Below are positions 60,401 through 64,000 of a stretch of 64,000 bases of DNA, one piece after another (position 1 is the first letter of the stretch; each line of letters opens with the position of its first letter). The notes below the pieces were generated by a model. That model ran no database searches and was not told where the DNA came from. It was given only the letters and a program-made list of their open reading frames with translations. Made by a program: the position numbers and the translations under genes. The stretch is taken from the NCBI GenBank assembly GCA_004431415.1, contig QPMI01000062.1:434001-498000 (forward strand), given 5' to 3'. The stretch comes from Cyanophora paradoxa. Lineage: Eukaryota; Glaucocystophyceae; Cyanophorales; Cyanophoraceae.

Positions 60401-63400
60401 GGATTCGGGGCCGAAGAACACGGCAGCAACGCACGTTGCAGGATCCCAAGGAGGACGATCCTCCAGGCGGACACCATGCCATCACCTACGATAGCATAAG
60501 CACGCTTCGTATGTTCTGGAAGGTAAAGCCACGACGAACGATATTATTCGAGGTCGCGCCGCTGCCAAAGTCTGACAGGCGAAACTCGATAAGTTCATGG
60601 TAGAACTCGATAGTCTGCACTCAAACACGAAAATGCACCTATGACGTTGTCCCGGTTCGCGATCGGTGCTTGCCGAGGGAATCGGACCCTGTACTCGATT
60701 CATCAGTTTGCTGTTGGCAAAGGCGGCTGATGAGAGTCGCACCAGAAATCCAAACTAAAAGGAGTGCCGAGCGAGAAACCAGGAGCCTCGATGTATCTAC
60801 CGCTTCCCACATCGCTAGTTCCGTAGTAAACGCCTTGACAGCGGAGGGGAGACGTCAGAGGAGCCGCCGCAGCGCGTGGCGGGCCAGGTGAGCACCAGAG
60901 GAGGGCACAGGACACTGCAGCGACGTAGCCTGCTCGAGGTCTCCGTACATGGTCCCCGGCCTTCCCTTGCCCGAGTAGTCCACCGCCTGGAGACCTCTCG
61001 TGAGCAGGGCCGGGCCTCGCCGGCGCGCGGGGACGTCGCAATCGGGACGCACCGAGCCGCCGCACGTGTCGAACTTGTAGTGCACCTCCAGAGGGGGCCG
61101 GTCCCGAGCCACAAGGCCTTGCATGGCGTCGGCGACCTGAGCCTTCGAGAGCGCCGCGGAGTACACCCGGAAGTCCGCGAGGTCGACTCCGAAGGGGTAG
61201 GGCCCGACCGACCAGCCGGCGCCGATGAAGTGCGTGGTTCGGTTGCGCTTGGGGATCGCGCCCGATCCGGGCGTGAGGCTCGACGCCCTCGCGTTGGGCC
61301 GAAGGACGCCGTCGAGGTACGTGTGGTACGCATCCAGCGTCAGCACAAGCGCGACGTGGTGCCAAGAGCCGTCCGCCGGAATGCTGTCGTTCCCGAGGAA
61401 GAGGGCCATGCGGTGCACCAGCTCGGTCCCGTCGTACGCCGTGAGAAGCAGCGTCTCGTAGCCCGCCCTTCTGTGCGGCTGCGCAGCGTGCACGCTGTGT
61501 AAATTGCATGAACGGAGAGGGCGCGAAGAACTAGATGAGTTGACGATGAGGACCTGGCAGTCTGCGTCGGAGGGGGCGGCACCCGGTGGACCGCAAAAGC
61601 TCAAAATCTTCCGTCAAACAAACAAGGCTCAGACGTCGTGGTCGATAGTCAGAAAGAAACTAGTAACGCACAATATTCTCCGACCCTATTCCGTTGCCGA
61701 AATCGAAGACGCGAGACAGATTCGCTTGCGGATTTGATTGGGCCATATTAATTCGTAACCTGCCCGCCAGAAATGCTCATCAATTCAAATCTACCAATTT
61801 CTCATCCCCCATCTGAAAACCAGAGATCGCACCAGAACGCGAAACTCATCGGCGTGCCCAGCTCGAACGAAGGCGCCACGAGAACGCGCTCAGTCTGGTT
61901 CGCTGTGCTGCCTGGCAAGGCTTTCGAGCCGAAGACCAGGGCTGCAGCTGCGGATCCCGTCGGTGGAAACGCCGCCTCGGTGCAAGAGCGGAAGGCATAT
62001 GGGAGCGATAGCGTGTACGCACATGCAGAAGGCACTTTAGATTGGCACGGCCCCCCGAATTGAGTCGCGTCGCCGACGATGGATCCGCTTCTCTCGTTCC
62101 CTGATTGGTCCACGACCTAATTGCAAAGCCGCTCGTCAGCCTCTATTAATATTGCCCGACCCACCTGAACACTGCGTAGCAGGGCGCACCGTCCGATCGC
62201 AGCCGTGGAAGACGTAGCGGAGCTCGAGGGTCGCGTTGGCCGCTCCCCCGTAGAAGACATCGAGCGCGTGCTGCGCGGACAAACCTCCGCTGTACACCCG
62301 AAAGTCTGCGCGGAGTCAGGGGCCCAGCATGCATATGACGCGAGGCGGGGCAAAACAAAGAGGAGGAACCGGAGATATATCCGTCGGCAAGGCCCGATTC
62401 GCCCTGCTGGCCCCTGCCAATGTAGTGCGCTTCTCGCGCTACTCGCGGGAGGGTCCCGCTGGCGCCCGCGGCCCCAGGGCCCGCGGCCGTCTTAGAGTGA
62501 GGCCGGAAGGTGCCGTTCCTGGATGGAGCATATCAGAGTTAAGCAGCGTGAAGAGGCAAGGATCCGATTACAAGTAAGTGAGCGTCCCTACAGTGTTGAA
62601 TACCAGAATCACGTGAGAGTACGCTCCAATCTGCAGAGCAAGAGACGCTCTGGTCAGAATCGTGCGGTGGTCCGGACCAACATCAAAGTCTCTACCGGGA
62701 TGCCGTTGGTGCCTCCGAACGCCTCGAGGTGGATCAGAGGAGTGCCGCCGCTGTACGCGAGCACGACGAGACTCAAAGTCCCGTTCGTCGCCTGCCAGCG
62801 CAGCTCTCAGAGAAGAACGCAGCAGGCTGCGAGCGCGCGCGACGCGTTCAAGCCCACCGAGCCGGTGATGTTTCGCGGGCTGGCGGCGCTGGCAGTCAAG
62901 TCGGGCACGACAGCCCCCCTCGGGAGGAATCCGACGGCGATGCTGTTCTGGCCGGACCGGCTTCCGAAGTCGAAGACACGCCTGCAACGACTTCGTTTAG
63001 CGCCAGACCGGCAATCAGCAGCAGTGTCGACATCAAACGTGAGCACGCACGCCCATGTGACTTGCGACTTGCGGGGATTGACCCAGAAGGAGACGGAAAA
63101 TGGGGTACCAAGCAGAAACGTCGGGGCGGCGACGTAGCTGTTCCATCCACTACCCCAGAAGAAGAGCGAAGAAGCTGTTGACAATTCAAGAAGTTAGCTT
63201 ATGGATCGAGCGACGATGTCGCGTTCACGAATGTCGAACCGGGCGCTGGACAGCTGAGCGGCAGAGAAGTGTCACCGTAAAGTTTAGCGTGCCTCTTCCA
63301 GCCGCTCGAGTCCAATGCCTGTGGAATATTGGTTGCTTCAGAGTGCGGACACAGCGTTCCTTTTTATACAGCTTGATCGCGCACCACTGGGCCGCAGCCA

Positions 63401-64000
63401 TCAAACGCCAGCCGCTGCTCAAGCGGAGCGGCTACTGCCGTCACGTTGCCCGCAAGGACATCGATCACCTGGTCTTGCGCCAGCACCGCGGAGTATATCC
63501 TCCAATCTGCAGCGGAGCTGATCTCAGGGCGCGCGCAATTGTAACGAGCGCCTGCGAACCAAAGAGCGCAGAGGCTGCGGCGCCTGCGTCGCCCCAGTCC
63601 GACCGAGCGATCCAGTGCTTTGCTCGCTGCTTCTTGGGCCACGGGGCGGCTGCAGCAGGAAGGCTCGTGCCGGTTTTTGCGTGGGGCCGCAGCGTCCCGT
63701 TCAGATACGTCAGAATCGCATCCTCCGCAAGTGTTATAGCGACGTGGTGCCAGCTATTGTCGACGGGAATGCCATACGAGCCTTAAGATGGACGCGTGAA
63801 CAGAAGCAATCGAATGTGAACGTAGTATGTGAACCGTACCCTGGAACAATTTAACTGAAGCTGTTGGCAGACCGCTACCTGTGTAGAGGGAAAGCACGAG
63901 CGAAGTCTTGCCCACGTCCACCTGGCGGGCGGGCAAAGATTAAATCATGAAGATGTACGCAGGCGGATGAGCGTCAATCATTACCGAGCAAATTTGACTT
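42420..64000 (-). CDS. Giant cell-surface protein: LamG-like array, cysteine-rich repeats, membrane segments, cytosolic tail (5' partial)
   Basis: The N-terminus lies beyond 64000; the stop complements 42420-42422 (...AIHVHL). From N to C: at least four LamG-like jellyroll modules (about 63950-58700) with signatures NSWHHVAITLAEDAILTYLN, DWRIYSAVLAQDQVIDVLAG and GTPFSVSFWVNP. An Ig/FN3-like block (VNVTVPCPEPAAPPANLTGP) is at about 58350-58570. A mixed extracellular region with VGFGCYSHAAQRWAAYAFSS follows (about 57360), then a cysteine-rich region (about 54240-45560) of ephrin-receptor/GCC2-GCC3-like units. Near 45540 it reads SSTQLCPVATSEPIDVSDFK. Membrane segments: IFALLVSCVGVVLILAGMCL (about 45050) and VYGVVFTMVGIGLAAIAAGY (about 44625), between them an acidic coiled stretch. 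Further ectodomain-like and hydrophobic stretches follow, then a Ser/Pro/Ala-rich tail. Adhesion, wall contact or sensing is inferred. It may be more than one gene; continuity was not proven across every intron. Confidence 0.6.
48290..50588 (-). repeat. Tandem duplication, copy 1 (about 2.3 kb)
   Basis: Bases from about 48443 to 50588 match 50742-52887 almost perfectly at an offset of 2299, introns included. Scattered single differences are visible, such as GGGACCGTA versus GGGACCGTG near 50080/52379. The copy carries several cysteine-rich exons of the giant surface-protein gene. An older, less similar copy of part of the unit lies at about 47700-48300. Confidence 0.9.
50589..52889 (-). repeat. 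Tandem duplication, copy 2 (about 2.3 kb)
   Basis: Directly abuts copy 1. The match ends near 52889, where GGCGTGCATTGCGCTGCG in copy 1 becomes GGCGTGCACTCGACCGCA. The intron at about 50671-50741 differs completely from its counterpart at about 48380-48442, although the DNA on both sides is near-identical. Confidence 0.9.
58700..63950 (-). repeat. Tandem LamG-like (jellyroll) modules, period about 1.2 kb
   Basis: Four module ends are legible by a shared closing motif: LAFDGCGPVVRD (about 63390), YVFHGCDRTVRP (about 62195), YKFDTCGGSVRPDC (about 61060) and YKLDSCGSTVSP (about 59905). Each is preceded by an F/I-RVYS-type strand such as DFRVYSAALSKAQVADAM or FRVHSSALTEGQVAEAFQ. Upstream in each module come VALVLTLDAYHTYLDGVLRP-like strands. 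Module DNA has diverged, unlike the recent duplication in the cysteine-rich region. Confidence 0.78.

Overview
The window is nuclear DNA from a GC-rich, intron-dense unicellular eukaryote. The genes are eukaryotic housekeeping families: a 4EHP-type cap-binding protein, exocyst Sec5, tubulin cofactor B, a CABIN1/Hir3 histone chaperone and an RS-domain protein. Exons are short and separated by introns of roughly 30-120 bases. An HMA1-type P1B ATPase with an SPC motif, a family typical of plastid envelopes, suggests an alga. The very GC-rich genes and recurrent GC-AG introns recall haptophyte-like or similarly GC-rich algal genomes, but I cannot fix the taxon from sequence alone. There are no bacterial operons, insertion sequences, CRISPR arrays or rRNA genes, and I could not place a tRNA.

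Layout. 51-3365 (+): 3' part of a helical-repeat protein of unknown function. 3756-4905 (+): a weak gene candidate. 5269-7430 (-): STEAP-type metalloreductase. 7982-9002 (+): 4EHP-like eIF4E. 9674-12773 (+): exocyst Sec5/EXOC2, in a clearly less GC-rich island. 12848-13867 (-): RS-domain protein. 14132-17904 (-): HMA1-like metal-pumping ATPase. 18252-20805 (+): coiled-coil protein. About 20875-28287 (-): CABIN1/Hir3. 28429-29576 (+): tubulin cofactor B. 29986-32981 (-): SulP/SLC26 anion transporter with STAS domain. 33850-41276 (+): large surface protein with a signal anchor, beta-propeller, fibronectin III region, a 1.5 kb Pro-Ser-Thr-Glu minisatellite stalk and a multi-pass membrane region. 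42420 to beyond the right edge (-): a giant surface protein with tandem LamG-like domains, a long cysteine-rich repeat region containing a recent 2.3 kb tandem duplication, membrane segments and a low-complexity cytosolic tail.

Genes are packed tightly. Convergent pairs lie about 70 bases apart (Sec5/RS protein, coiled-coil/CABIN1), and the divergent CABIN1/TBCB pair shares a 141-base promoter. Two transporters and one reductase handle metals and anions (STEAP, HMA1, SulP). The right half of the window is two giant cell-surface proteins arranged tail to tail around a 1.1 kb spacer packed with TGATCA palindromes.

The strongest unusual signals are GC-AG introns that the reading frame requires where no GT donor exists, a CTGAC/CTGAG branch-like motif about 10-25 bases before 3' splice sites that lack a pyrimidine tract, the STEAP enzyme in a probable alga, the frame-shifted 42-base minisatellite, and the mosaic tandem duplication inside the cysteine-rich region. 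Exon boundaries were placed by eye from frame continuity and family resemblance; no search was run.
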